Source of the DNA: Megaleporinus macrocephalus
Lineage: Eukaryota > Chordata > Actinopteri > Characiformes > Anostomidae
Assembly (NCBI GenBank): GCA_021613375.1
Contig: CM038725.1
Coordinates: 12,450,589 to 12,514,588, forward strand
DNA: 64,000 nucleotides
Direction of reading: 5' to 3'
A program made the position numbers and the translations under genes. Positions 1-12,316 of this stretch are shown piece after piece; position 1 is the stretch's first letter; every line of letters begins with the position of its first letter. The notes below the pieces were generated by a model. The model did no database searches, was not told the DNA's origin, and saw only the letters and a list, made by a program, of their open reading frames with translations.

Positions 1-1500
1 ATTCGATTTACTCATCAGAGCTACTTAAGTTCATACCAACTTGAGTGCACACTGTTGTTAAAGCAATGGGGGACATTTCAAACACTAAGATATTCAGAAA
101 GACTTTACATTTTTCATGATTTTGTATGCTAATAATAGAATTTGTAATGAAAAATTGTATTTAAAAAAGGTGCAAAATAGAAGCATTTTATCAATGGATC
201 AAGTTTTGCTCATGCAAGTCATGCTAGCTAATAGCTATGTTATGTGTCAGCTAAGAAAATTATCATACTACAGTTTTAATAAAAGGCTTTGTTTTATACT
301 TCATGTTAGCTAGGAGAATGTCTTTATTATCATTTCATGCTAGCTTAGAAAACACTCTTACTGCTGTTTTATTGCTGTTGGGTACAAAAAAATGCATGAA
401 CTGATGTTTTATTTTGACACATGTTGTTTAATGCTAGTTAAGAACTGTTTTATGTTAGCTATGAGAATTCTCTCACTGCAGTTTTAATCCAAAAATTTTG
501 TTTCATCTTTGCTATGGGTTGTTTTCAAGCTATTTAGGAGAATGTTCTCACTAAAACTGATGATTTAGTTAGAATGTTTCATGCTAGCAATTAATTGGTT
601 CTCTAGCTTAAAGAATGCTTTTATTAAAACAGCTGTTTTACTAAAAACCTTTTTCATGGTAGCTACGAAAGAAAAAAAATGATGTAACCTGTTTTATGTA
701 AACACATGTTTAACACTAGCTATGAGCTTTTTTCATGCTAGCTAATCAAGAGAAATTACATAAACTGATGTTTTTATCTAAAAACATGTTGTTTAATAAC
801 ATTTACAAGCTTTTTTCATGCTAGCTAATCAAGAGAAATTACATAAACTGATGTTTTTATTTAAAAACATGTTGTTTAATACTATTTACAAGCTTTTTTT
901 CATGCTAGCTAATCAAGAGAAATTACATAAACTGATGTTTTTATTTAAAAACATGTTGTTTAATACTATTTACAAGCTTTGTTTATGCTAGCTAAGAAAG
1001 AGAAATTACATAAAATTATGTTTTTATTTAAAAACATGTTTAATACTATTTACAAGCTTTTTCATGCTAGCTAAGAAAGAGAAATTACATAAACTGATGT
1101 TTTTATTTAAAAACATGTTGTTTAATACTATTTACAAGCTTTGTTAATGCTAGCTAAGAAAAAACGAAATTACATAAACTGATGTTTTTACTTAAAAACA
1201 TGTTGTTTAATACTATTTACAAGCTTTGTCAATGCTAGCTAAGAAAGAGAAATTACATAACCTGTTGTTTTTTAACGCGTTTTTCATGCTAGCTGTTTAA
1301 TGTTGTACCAACTGTACCTCAGTTAAACATGTTGTTTAATGCTAAGAACTGCTTTTTATGATTGCCAACAGAATGTTTGATGACACTGATGTTTAAGTAA
1401 AATGTTTTAAAGCTAGCTAAGAGCTAGTCATGCTGTTTTACTCATGATACATACTAAAACTGTTATTTAGTAAAACGTTGCTAGCCAAGATCACATCACT
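1..1500. repeat. GCTAGC-rich degenerate tandem array, ~83-bp period
   Basis: From about 715 to 1260, units of about 83 bp repeat roughly seven times. Each has CATGCTAGCTAA, then GAAATTACATAAACTGATG, a T/A-rich run and AACATGTTGTTTAATACTA. The CATGCTAGC words sit at about 734, 817, 901 and 984. The same words recur in looser form from about 215 to 715 and 1260 to 1500, so the whole stretch looks like one older array with a fresher centre. No coding signal. Confidence 0.85.
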
Positions 1501-1886
1501 GTTTCATGCTCTACTACCATGTTAGCATTCAGACTGTCCCATTCACTCAGGCCTCTTCGCTGAACTACAAGAGCCTCTGAAGAGTAATAAATATTTATGA
1601 TGGGTCAGCTCATTGGGGCATGAGGTCTCTTCAAAGGAGCGCGAGAACAACAACTACAGGGTCACTCAAAGCCCACTATCAGACAGCTGACAGGGCTGAA
1701 ACAGTGAAACTTAAGAGTCTAAATAAAATTACTAGTGAACAGATGATACATCTCAGGTTTCACAAACAAAACAGGGTGGAAGTGCTGTGCTGTTTCCGGA
1801 CGATTCCGGGACACTAGGCCTTTGAATAGACTTAATCATTAAACATTCCGGTTATAACTTACAGGTCAGTTTGCTTCTCCTATCTG

Positions 1887-1888
<2 letters not shown>
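1501..1888. other. no recognisable gene
   Basis: Short unique stretch between the array and the TA microsatellite. The 65-codon open frame at 1620-1817 resembles no known protein. Confidence 0.5.

Positions 1889-1952
<64 letters not shown>
1889..1952. repeat. (TA)n microsatellite
   Basis: About 32 uninterrupted TA units. It gives rise to a spurious Tyr-Ile open frame. Confidence 0.98.
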
Positions 1953-1954
<2 letters not shown>

Positions 1955-1971
1955 TTGCATACATTGTTTAT

Positions 1972-2237
1972 CCCCTTTTCCTTGTTCTTTAATGGTCAGG
2001 ACCCCCACATGACCACCACAGAGCATATAGTCTTAGGGAGGTGGCTCATTTCTTAGTCACACAGATATCAGTGACACAGATATGGTGGTGTTGTGTGTTG
2101 TGCTGGTATGGGTGGATCAGACACAGCAGTGCTGCTGCTGGAGTTATTAAACACAGTGTCACTGCTGGACTGAAAATAGTCCATCAACCAGCAAGATCCA
2201 GTGACCACTAATGAAGTACTAGAGTGTTAAAAAATTA
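1972..2237. mobile_element. palindromic MITE family P, partial copy 1
   Basis: Begins around CTTTAATGGTCAGGACCCCC and continues with AGTGGATCAGACACAGCAG-type words and CACTGCTGGACTGAAAATAG. The same words occur at 12317 and 33989. This copy lacks the second terminal arm. From memory this is a very common otophysan fish repeat with long terminal inverted repeats; it has no coding capacity. Confidence 0.75.
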
Positions 2238-4521
2238 TATGAGGCTGATTTCTAAAAGAAACTGTAAACAATACTAGTAATATTATGCTTATATTCAATT
2301 ATATATATATGGTTTAAATTTAACCAGCTTACTTTTCACATCTAAATGAGCATGGAAAAGGTTTCTAATGCATTTGGCTTGCTGATATTGACCGACCAGG
2401 CCGTCTCATTATTACCAAACGGTCTGTACTAACATCCTGTTGGAGAGATCCAGTCTACTGATGGAAAACATCAGTCCTCAGTTTTAGATTTGGAAGTCAA
2501 GCAGCTTCCAGCTTATCAAGTAAGAGAACAATGCTCTCATTCACAAACAGCTCATCCGGAGGAACAACAGCAAACTGGGAAACAGACTCAGCAAAGACGA
2601 GAATACGAGATCCAGAACAGTACAAGAATGACATATAAATCATAACCCCATACACGTACACGCTAAAGGATAATACGCAAGTGGAGATTAGTCACTGCAA
2701 AAAAACAATACGAGGCCGGGTACTGAGCATCAGGGACTATAAACCTTCAAGCCATAGCAGCACCCTGGGGTCTTCTAGGCCTGAGAAGGAACAACTGCTT
2801 ATGTGAAATAAAAAAATACTTGTGTGTTAGTTAGTTTTGTTTTGTCAATATTCTTATTAGGCTAGTGTAAAACATTCTGATTAGGGTACCAGCTCACTGA
2901 TATGAAAGAGCAAGGCTAATGAATTGTGCAGCAACAATTGGACAACAGTCAGTAATAGTAAAGCCACCAAGTCCAACTATATTGTTGTTTTTTCTGATAA
3001 TGTGGCCACTTAGAGGTTGATTCAGGACACTCTACTTAACCTCTTAGACACCCTGAAAGCTGCAAAATAAACGTATTATGAAGTTATGCTGTCATTCTTT
3101 AGCTAGTTCTTCCATGATCGCAAAGCTTCTGTCTTTCTTGATTAACTAGAACGGCAGCAGTGGTATGCCTCAGGGCAGCGCTGTTGAAAATTGGTTCTTC
3201 ATGGCCGTAGTTGTGTAGCTGTGCCCGGGATGGCTCTATAAAACAATACAATTTGTTGTAGCATATTTGAAACGTTGTCAATTTTCCTAAGACACTGATG
3301 GAAACAACAACTAATGAAAAAGGATACGTGTAAGATCTCTATTGCCACCGTTATACCAAACAGTTTATTTCCATTGAGGCGCTGCTTTGAGGAGTGTGCA
3401 GTCAGCCAAGACTGGATTAGCAAGCCAACATAGACCCCCCTCCCAATACCAGGGGGTATTTCGCACAATGAGTGTAGATACAAAGTAGATATCTCATTGT
3501 TTATATACTGAATTTAACCCATTGGGGGAAAAATCACACAAAAAATATGGCCTGTGTGAAAGTTATAGTATATATAATGTAGGTTTTATTGTTTCCCAAT
3601 GTGATAAACTCAGCAAATAAAAAGAAATGATGCTTATTTATTATTTTTATTTATTTATTAACATATTTTTATGTATAAAATGAACAAAGTGTTGTGTTTA
3701 AACTTTCGCATATGACTGTACAGTGTTTCATAAGCAGTGTTTTACAGATAACTTCAGTATGTGGGTTTTTTTTTGTCAGAGCTTTTTAAAGACCACTAAG
3801 ACATCCCAAGGGTGAGCTTAGAAAATGATTAATAATTTTCCATCTCAGGCCCCCGGGGAAGTTTAACCCCCGTCCAGTCTCACACTCTTACTGGTGGGGT
3901 TTTTGCATGTGTTTGCATGATATGAGATACTAAGTGACAGCAGCCTGTTTATAGAACAAACATGAGTTTTACATGGAGTCTGTTAAAAGACTGTTGAGCT
4001 ACAACAATAACAACAACAGCCATTAACCAATAACCACAACAGGCCTTCGAAAGAAGAGGATCTCAGGCTTACTGTTTACTGTAAACAGACGTGTACGGCT
4101 GGTTATCATTTTCCACCCTGACTGCTTGGTTCCCAGGCAGCTGGAGGAATGCGGCTGCTGAAGCAGGGGAAACAGGCTGAGAACGGAGAGATCAGGTTAG
4201 ACAATAAGCAGCCTCCAGCTCTTTTGCTTTGTGTCAAGGTTTGTTGTGATTCGGCGTGATGGCAGGTGACAGGTGAGAGAAATCTGAGTAGATCTGAGAC
4301 ATAAACACACACACACAGAAATTCTCACACAGAGACCATAAAGTCAGCAGTTCCTCTGGTGGGAAAGGTAGAGAGAATTTCTGTAAAGAACTAGGGGCCA
4401 TTAGTCCCGCTTCACACTCGTTCTTTCTCTGTTTGTGCCACAATATATGTTCATGGAGCTGAAGGAGACTGCACAGCATTAATTATTATTTACAAAATAT
4501 TAGTAGTTTTAATATCAAGGA
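2238..4521. other. intergenic, nothing recognised
   Basis: No gene, RNA or clear repeat. Overlapping short open frames on the minus strand at 3099-3483 and 4106-4479 have no protein-like character. Confidence 0.5.
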
Positions 4522-6090
4522 GGGCGGCACGGTGGTGTAGTGGTTAGTATGGTGGTGTAGTGGTTAGTATGGTGGTGTAGTGGTCAGTATGGTGGTGTAG
4601 TGGTTAGTATGGTGGTGTAGTGGTTAGTACGGTGGTGTAGTGGTTAGTATGGTGGTGTAGTGGTTAGTTTGGTGGTGTAGTGGTTAGTATGGTGGTGTAG
4701 TGGTTAGTATGGTGGTGTAATGGTTAGTATGGTGGTGTAGTGGTTAGTATGGTGGTGTAGCGGTTAGTATGGTGGTGTAGTGGTTAGTATGGTAGTGTAG
4801 TGCTTAGTACGGTGGTGTAGTGGTTAGTATGGTAGTGTAGTGGTTAGTACGGTGGTGTAGTGGTTAGTATGGTGGTGTAATGGTTAGTATGGTGGTGTAG
4901 TGGTTAGTATGGTGGTGTAGCGGTTAGTATGGTGGTGTAGTGGTTAGCAGCGGGGGTGTAGTAGTTAGTACGGTGGTGTAGTGGTTAGTATGGTAGTGTA
5001 GTGGTTAGTATGTTGGAGTAGTATTTAGTATGGTGGTGTAGTGGTCAGCACAGTGATGTAGTGGTTAGTATGGTAGTGTAGTGGTTAGTATGGTGGTGTA
5101 GTGGTTAGTATGGTGGTGTAGCGGTTAGTATGGTGGTGTAGTGGTTAGCACCGGGGTGTAGTGGTTATTATGGTGGTGTAATGGTTAGTATGGTGGTGTA
5201 GTGGTTAGTATGGTGGTGTAGTGGTTATTATGGTGGTGTAGTGGTTAGTATGGTGGTGTGGTGGTTAGTACTGTGGTGTAGTGGTTAGTATGGTGGTGTA
5301 GTGGTTAGTATGGTAGTGTAGTGGTTAGTATGGTGGTGTAGTGGTTAGTATGGTGGTGTAGTGGTTAGCACCGGGGTGTAGTGGTTAGTACGGTGGTGTA
5401 GTGGTTAGAACAGTGATGTAGTGGTTAACATGGTGGTGAAGTGGTTAGTATGGTGGTGTAGTGGTTATTATGGTGGTGTAGTGGTTAGTATGGTGGTGTA
5501 GTGGTTAGTATGGTAGTGTAGTGGTTAGTATGGTGGTGTAGTGGTTAGTATGGTGGTGTAGTGGTTATTATGGTGGTGTAGTGGTTAGTATGGTGGTGTG
5601 GTGGTTAGTACTGTGGTGTAGTGGTTAGTATGGTGGTGTAGTGGTTAGTATGGTAGTGTAGTGGTTAGTATGGTGGTGTAGTGGTTATTATGGTGGTGTA
5701 GTGGTTAGTATGGTGGTGTAGTGGTTAGTACGGTGGTGTAGTGGTTAGTATGGTGGTGTAGTGGTTAGTATGGTGGTGTAGTGGTTAGTATGGTGGTGTA
5801 GTGGTTAGTATGGTGGTGTAGTGGTTAGTACGGTGGTGTAGTGGTTAGTATGGTGGTGTAGTGGTTAGTATGGTAGTGTAGTGGTTAGTATGGTGGTGTA
5901 GTGGTTAGTATGGTGGTGTAGTGGTTAGCACCGGGGTGTAGTGGTTAGTACGGTGGTGTAGTGGTTAGTACAGTGATGTAGTGGTTAACACGGTGGTGTA
6001 GTGGTTAGCACGGTGTTGTAGCGGTCAGCATGTTGGTGTAGTGGTTAACGCGGTGGTGTAGTAGTTAGCACGGTGCTGTAGTGGTTAGCA
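4522..6090. repeat. 20-bp minisatellite derived from a SINE head (about 78 units)
   Basis: The unit GGTGGTGTAGTGGTTAGTAT repeats at an almost exact 20-bp period, with one one-base slip near 4950. The array begins with GGCGGCAC, the usual first bases of the SINE, and runs directly into its body at 6071. Each unit contains TGGTGTAGTGG, a match to the tRNA-type pol III A box. Variants (TAGTGTAG, CACCGGGGTG) are shared by blocks of units, as expected from repeated local duplication. Confidence 0.95.
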
Positions 6091-6352
6091 CTGTCTCCTC
6101 ACAGCAAGACCATCCGGTTTGGATTCCCGGTCCGGGTCTTTCTGTGTGCAGTGTGTATGTTTTCCCTGTGCTTGAGTGAGTTTCCTCCGGGTACTCCGGT
6201 TTCCCTGCATTGTAGGTTGATCGGCCACTCTAAGTTGCCCGTAGGTGCGAGTGTGTGAGTGTATGTTGGCCTTGCGATGGACTAGCGAACTGTGCATGGT
6301 GTACCCCGCCTTCCTACTAGCGTGTTAAAGCGGAAGATAATGGATGGAAGGA
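6071..6352 (+). mobile_element. tRNA-like SINE, body and tail (copy 1)
   Basis: The last head unit is followed by TAGCACTGTCTCCTCACAGC, a degenerate B box near 6116-6127 (GGTTTGGATTCCC), then TTTCCTCCGGGTACTCCGG and a tail ending GATAATGGATGG. The same order occurs at 20071-20445 and, reversed, at 13831-14128. It is noncoding and depends on a LINE for movement. Confidence 0.8.
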
Positions 6353-8097
6353 ATAGCATGGAATGCTATAATATACACACAAGCCTGTATTGACAGCTGT
6401 ATGTGAAAGTTTGAATATGCCCCGTCCAGTTATTTGTATTCTTAACATGTCCTCTACACAAAATAAACAAAAAACATGGCATTTTGTGCTGATTTTAGAG
6501 CATAGTTTGTATGCATTTGCTGAAACTTTTGCATTTCCCTAAGATGTTAAAATAAGATGTTAAAAAAAGATGTTAAAAAAAGATGTTAAAAAAAGACAAT
6601 TAACAGTAATAAAATGATGAAGTTTAAAATGATGAAGAGTTTTCTTTACTGCAAAATCAAAATCAACAGCACATCGGTGGACTAGGAGTGCCTAAATCTT
6701 TGCATATGATTGTAAAACCAAAAGTTTCTGCATGTATTTAATTTTTTTATGCATGTATTTACATTTACATACCAGATCTACAAACAGTGCAGTAAAATGG
6801 TCCTATTATTGTATGCATAGTATGTGCCTCGCCAGAGTGATTGTTCACCCAGCGTAACTCATTTCTTTCTACAACATGTGTGAAGCACCGCCACACCTTT
6901 TCAAGCGCCTGCCAATCCAGCGTCAATAGACAAAGTTCAAAGTGACGCTAACTGCTAATTTTGTTATGTCAGGTAAAAAACACCTGCATGGACTATCACG
7001 CTGAGCGATAAAAGGAAAGCCACCCTGCCCACCCACAGAGCGAGCACAATAATCATCTACTGGATCCTGGCCACTAATAACTGTGGCCACATTTGACCAA
7101 CACTGGGCCAGATGATTGCGGCATACGAGTGTTAACTAATAATAATAAAAGTTTTAAACTTTTAAATTTTTAATTTTTTATAGTACTTTTAAATAGTACT
7201 GAATAGTGATTGCTAAATAGTCATTTCTGTTAGTTAAGCCTTAATTGTGTTGCAGGTATCAAATACTAAATTTGTTTATATTCACAATATACAGTAAGGT
7301 TTGTCGGTGAAGACATTGTTTTTCTTTGTACTTTTGTCAGTTACATATACAAGAGAATTCACAGATTACACATTTTTTATACTGCATTTTACAAAAGATC
7401 CCAAAAGATCTGGAAATGAGCTTGTAGTTATTTGAAAAAAAATAAAAAAGCAAACAAAAACATAAACAAATTGGAACACAATAAGACCACTCTCAGATGA
7501 CCCCCTCACCACATAGTGGTCCAACTGCTTTTTACGTAACGACATTGTTTGTTTGTTTAGAATGAGAGTGTCCTGGGGTCCTGCTGGTTGCGGCGGGAAG
7601 CTGCGACCCATGCAAACGTGCTCCATCTTAACACAACTGTGAATGCTGTGTATGTTTGGCCGTTCCCTGTAGCTTTTGGGGGGGGGGTGACGTCATATAT
7701 TGTATTATGTGGGTCATTGTGGTGTTTATGTCTCTACTGGAGGTTTCAGAATGAGAAAACGATGGACATTCTCTGGACCAGACGTGCACAGTTCAAGTTC
7801 ACAAAGTGGAAGTCCTTCATCCAGGCTTGAAAATGAAGGTGCCAAAAAAGAGTTCTTTAGAGTGATGATTTTAGTGGACCTCTTTAAAAGGATTACTGTT
7901 GCAAATGAAATATGTGAGTGTGATGAACCTTGTTAACGACTAAAGAAACTGTGTATAATGTAAAGGTTCTATGTTAGTGAGCTCTTTGCCATGTTCTGCC
8001 AAACTATACATTCTTTTGTAGATACAGTTGTAGGGTTGGACTATAAAACTTTTATATATTCAATGTCCAAAGAAAAACAAGAACCTCCAAGGTTTAA
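6353..8097. other. intergenic, nothing recognised
   Basis: Includes a small tandem of AAGATGTTAAAA-type units (6541-6596, four copies). The overlapping open frames at 7588-7936 have no known domain. Confidence 0.5.
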
Positions 8098-8165
8098 GAT
8101 TCAAAAGTTTTATTGTCATATGCACAGCAGAACAGACAGTTACACTGTACAATGAAATGTTTACT
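8098..8165 (-). mobile_element. LINE-like 3-prime tail, 5-prime truncated
   Basis: On the minus strand it reads CATTTCATTGTACAGTG, then ATGACAATAAAACTTTTGAA. Related tails on the plus strand lie at 33465-33541 and 36350-36567, each ending AATGACAATAAA plus a CTTGA-like tail. Family membership is inferred from this shared 3-prime end. Confidence 0.5.
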
Positions 8166-8265
8166 TTGCTGTTCCTCCATTTACCAATAGATAACAAAAA
8201 AAGAAAAAAGAAAAATATATACAAAATATATAAAGTATAATAATATAAGTTAATGTAAATAAAAG

Positions 8266-8267
<2 letters not shown>

Positions 8268-8322
<55 letters not shown>
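8268..8322. repeat. (TA)n microsatellite
   Basis: About 27 TA units. Confidence 0.97.
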
Positions 8323-8326
<4 letters not shown>

Positions 8327-8539
8327 AACAATACAAAATAAAAGTTACGTGTGCTTTTATGTGCAAGTATGAATATGTGCAATATGATACAACAGTTTTT
8401 AAAGCAGTTTTAGAGCATTTTTGTTGGTCCAATTTTGGTGTTGTAAAATTCTGACACAACATTAAGGGCAACTGTAGTTGAGTTGAAGTTATGCAGAAAA
8501 CAAAAAATCACAAAAGTGTAGATATTCTATTCTAATTGG

Positions 8540-9330
8540 AATAAAAAACAAGTATCTTCAAATTTGCAACTTTACAGAAAGACAAAAACTGTTTTTACTG
8601 TTAAAGCGTCAATAGAACAAGATTTTGTCCAAGTAATTTTGGAGCATTTCTGGGTGTTCCTCAAAACCTAGTGAGCTGCCTACATAGCATTTTATGTCAT
8701 AGTATGCGCTCCCGACATGTAGGCTGTCCCAATTCTTAGATACCTTAAACATGCTGTCTACTGAGGAACCTTATTTAGACCTGATTTTAAGGAAGCATCA
8801 AACGCTTCCTCAGCCGCTAAGACAATCCCATGATGCACCGCAGGCACATCTACGAGCAGTGAAGTGGTTTTAAAATGTGAGTTATTTTGATTTTCTCTGG
8901 TGTTTTAATGTGTTTCTTGTCATATAATCACACAAAGCAGTATTTTATTACCAACTTCACAACAAGTTGTTGACCATTTTGCAGTTTTATACTTTTTAAG
9001 CCTTGGGCTATTGTTTTGGATGCCGGCCAGTATCTTAGCAACCAGCTAAACTACTCGGCGCGAGCTGGGTGGGAACAAACCCTGACGCAGTCTCTCTCTA
9101 ACTAGAGCGTCTCAGTAATCTGTTTTATGAGGAGAGATGAGGAGAGAACGACGCTACTTAAACAACTGCCTACCTAAACAGCCTACTTACACACTTACTA
9201 GCTTTTGAGACAGACCCTCTATTGGTCCATTCATCATTGAATTATCACACAATGTATATGACAGGGGCATCATTCAAATAGAGTGGAAAAACAAAGATCA
9301 TACAAGTTTTTCTTTGGACAGCGATGATGT
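8540..9330. repeat. dispersed GGAGCATTTCT family, interrupted copy
   Basis: The left part ends at GGAGCATTTCT (8651) and the right part resumes at TATTGGTCCATTCATCAT (about 9220), exactly where the uninterrupted copies at 27225 and 33235 read GGAGCATTTCTATTGGTCC or close to it. Other copies lie at about 29575, 30017 and, reversed, 34805-34930. Confidence 0.75.
8652..9217. mobile_element. nested MITE with ~21-bp TIRs and 3-bp target duplication
   Basis: 566 bp. Left end GGGTGTTCCTCAAAACCTAG; the right end in reverse complement is GGGTCTGTCTCAAAAGCTAG, about 17 of 21 bases matching. TCT flanks both sides (8649-8651 and 9218-9220). It is noncoding. A 3-bp duplication and GGG ends would suit PIF/Harbinger, but I cannot assign the superfamily firmly. 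Confidence 0.7.
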
Positions 9331-10780
9331 GTTTTTTCAGGCTTACATTAGCATACTGGTAAATTGGTTGTTGTGTCCAACCTGGCTAGATAAGAGCAAA
9401 TATGGCATCCCTTTTGGCCACATTCTCTGAAGCTTTCCAAACTTCTCAGCGGTCACTACCAAAGAATGCATTTACAAAGCTTTATTCACTAGAAAGAGTT
9501 CAGAGAGAACGAGATCTTGTTTCAGCCGTCTAGACTTCAGCTCATCAGCAGTTGGAACTGATTAGAGAAGCTGGATAACACAAAACGATTGCAGGTACCA
9601 ATTTTTACACATCACCGCTACCTGCCATTCACTTGACTTGCTTTGGCGCAGAGATGCTGGATTCATCCTGAACAGCTGGAGCACCGTTATGAATGAAAAG
9701 CTCTCGTAGATGCACTGTTAAACTCAAATGAGCTGTTTGTCTCTTTTCTCACCATTTAATTCCCACCCACTTCCCTCATTGTGGATTTTTCCTTTGTGAT
9801 TTCCTATCCAACTGTGATTTCAGCCTGCCCGGCTTCACACCTCCCAACCGAACATGAAAAGGCTTAAATCCAATTGTTGACACCTAAAATTGTCATTGTT
9901 CGTCCACTGTCACTGCAGACATTTGAGCCTGTGAACTTCATGGATTTGAGGCTCTGTTTTTCGCCTTAAGACTCTGAGCACATGAATTGTTACTTTTATG
10001 TGGGAGATTGATGCAAATTATTCCACATGCTTGCAAATAGTTAAATGGACTTCAAAGCAGACATGGGCACTCAAGCCTAGAAAAAGACATCAGACTAACC
10101 TTTTTTCGAACGTCCCCGTATGACTAGAATAGGACCTGTTGTGAACGTCAAATGAAGGTAAATGTACATTATATTGCAGCAGCCAGTGAGTGCTTTCTTT
10201 TTTGCTCTTCTGAAGTTCTTTATCTGGTACCAGAAGATGAAGATTATGATGTATGTGTAATCAGGCTTTTAAATAAATACACTCAGTTCTAAGGTATTTA
10301 AGCTGGTTAAAAAGTGTTGTTTCTGATGGCAAATGAAGCACAGAGTGAATTACAAATGGGTCAGGTTACTCAAGTAAGTTTACCTAGTACATTGGTTAAG
10401 AATTGTTTTAGAAAGCTCTAAAAAATTAACGAACATACTTAAGAACGAGATGAAGTACTTAGCGCTACGAGCGGTTGTGAAAGGTGGTCTGTGTTTTAGT
10501 TACTGGAAGAAAATAACACGGAAGAGGCGAAACAGTTGGCATCCAGTTCAGAACATAGACAGGTGCACGAGCCTTAATCATCAGGTAAGAAGTTAACAGT
10601 GCAGGAAGAATGAATATTAAAAAAGCGAGTGCGGTTTGATGATTTAAGTTTCCGTGCGGTGGGAGTAAAATGTGCGCCGAGTCCAGGTGCCGGTAATACA
10701 TTGTATTAGACGTTACGCATGCATTTCAAGTCAGCGCATATCATTATACAAATAAACTACAAATAAGGCTGTGGTGGTCC
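9331..10780. other. intergenic, nothing recognised
   Basis: No gene or confident repeat. A short segment at about 10080-10150 with GAACGTCCCCGT may be a stray piece of the element that follows at 10781. Confidence 0.45.
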
Positions 10781-10990
10781 TACAAACATCCCAAGAACTT
10801 CGAAAGAGACGTTTAAAGGACTTTCCATGAACGTCCCCTCATAGTCCCCTGGAGGTTTCCTGGTAGTCCTACGAACGTCCTATAAGAACGTCCCCTGTAA
10901 CATTTTGGCGACACTACAAAACGACATTCAGGGGACGTCCGCAGTGTTGGTTCAGGGGACGTCCTGGGGATCTGTTTTTGTTAGCTGGGA
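10781..10990. repeat. ACGTCC-rich MITE-like sequence
   Basis: About nine ACGTCC/GGACGT words in 200 bp, ending GTTTTTGTTAGCTGGGA. This composition recalls a noncoding fish MITE with GGGACGT repeats; that is recognition from memory only. Confidence 0.4.
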
Positions 10991-11660
10991 AGTCGCCTAG
11001 AAAAAGACTTCAGACTTGACTTGAAACTCGACCCTAATGACTCTCGACTTGACTTGACTTGTTTATTTTACGCTAGCCACAATACGCTAGCCGTCACAAT
11101 ATTCTAGCCGTTTATACAGCTAATATATAAAATACAGTTATTTTCCATCTCCTTTCCCCCCATCATGCATCAGGCCAGACTCTGTAAACATTTAGGACAC
11201 ACTTACTGAGCCTACTGACACCCCTACTTAAGACTAAGTTGTAAAGCGAGTCATATTATAATGTAACCAGCAGTTGTTATTCACTTTACAAAACAAACAT
11301 AATATCACTTCTAGTTTACTCTATAATCTAAAAATGTTCAAAAGAGCTGAAGAACAAAGAAACTGTCATTGTCTTGAAGTAGAAAAACGCATAGAATTTA
11401 AACAAAGGACAGGAAGCGCTCGAGTAAAAAATACAGTTGTGTTTTGCACACAAAGTTAATCTGTTGTGTTTAACATGGGGATATGTATATATGTATGTAT
11501 AAATATACACTTAAATATGTTGTATTGACTTGAGACTTGACTTAGACTCTAGCCTAAAGACTCGTGATTTGACTTGGACTCTAGCCTAAAGACTCGTGAT
11601 TTGACTTGGACTCTAGCCTAAAGACTCGTGATTTGGACTTGTATTTTGTGACTTGTGAAC
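10991..11660. repeat. GACTTG-rich stretch with a 32-bp tandem repeat
   Basis: GACTTGACTTG runs lie at 11000-11060. From 11537 to 11645 the unit GACTTGGACTCTAGCC plus TAAAGACTCGTGATTT occurs three times at an exact 32-bp period. Confidence 0.7.
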
Positions 11661-12316
11661 ATTTCTGCTTCAAAGCTCATTTAGCGTTACACCGTCACAA
11701 ACGCACTGTGTACATTTGCTTGGGCCATACAATGAATCCGGAAGGACACGGCTACTTTTGATCTCCTCACACCACTCTGTGTGTGGCTGCGGTGTCAACA
11801 GTCTCTGGGGCAGGATAAGAGTGGAAATGTGGTCATGGAAATATAAGCAATGACTTCCTGTGAACTCAAAACATGTTTGTGGACACTAAGGCTCACGCAG
11901 TCTCATTTTTTCTGTGTGGAAATGATCAGTAGACCTAAAAACCGTTTTAAGTCATCATCAACATGGAGAGCTCCATAAGCTGCCATTCCAAAGCATCACT
12001 GGTCATTTTTTCATTGTTTTTGAAAAACAGTAACACAATGTAGACTTCAGTATTAAAAACTAGACAGCAAAACATATTCTACAGAACATTTCAAGCATTC
12101 TGGGAGGAATACGAATCTATTAATTGAGTCATATCTTCTATTTACATTAAGTTTTTGTACATGTGCCAGCCTTATGATCTAACCACTGTTGAAATATTTA
12201 ATTCCATTCTTTGAGAATCATCTCTAGCTCTATTTAGCAGTCTGTACACATTGGCACATTAGAGCATGGAAATCTGATGTTTTTCATTTTTTTAAATGAT
12301 GAATGTGCTCCCTGGG

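Noticed and set aside
1871..2056. Tyr-Ile repeat open frame
   Set aside because: Translation of a TA microsatellite; similar artefacts occur at 8161-8471 and 29420-29644.
4522..6090. CRISPR-like array or clustered repeats
   Set aside because: Units are contiguous without spacers and derive from a SINE head in an animal genome.
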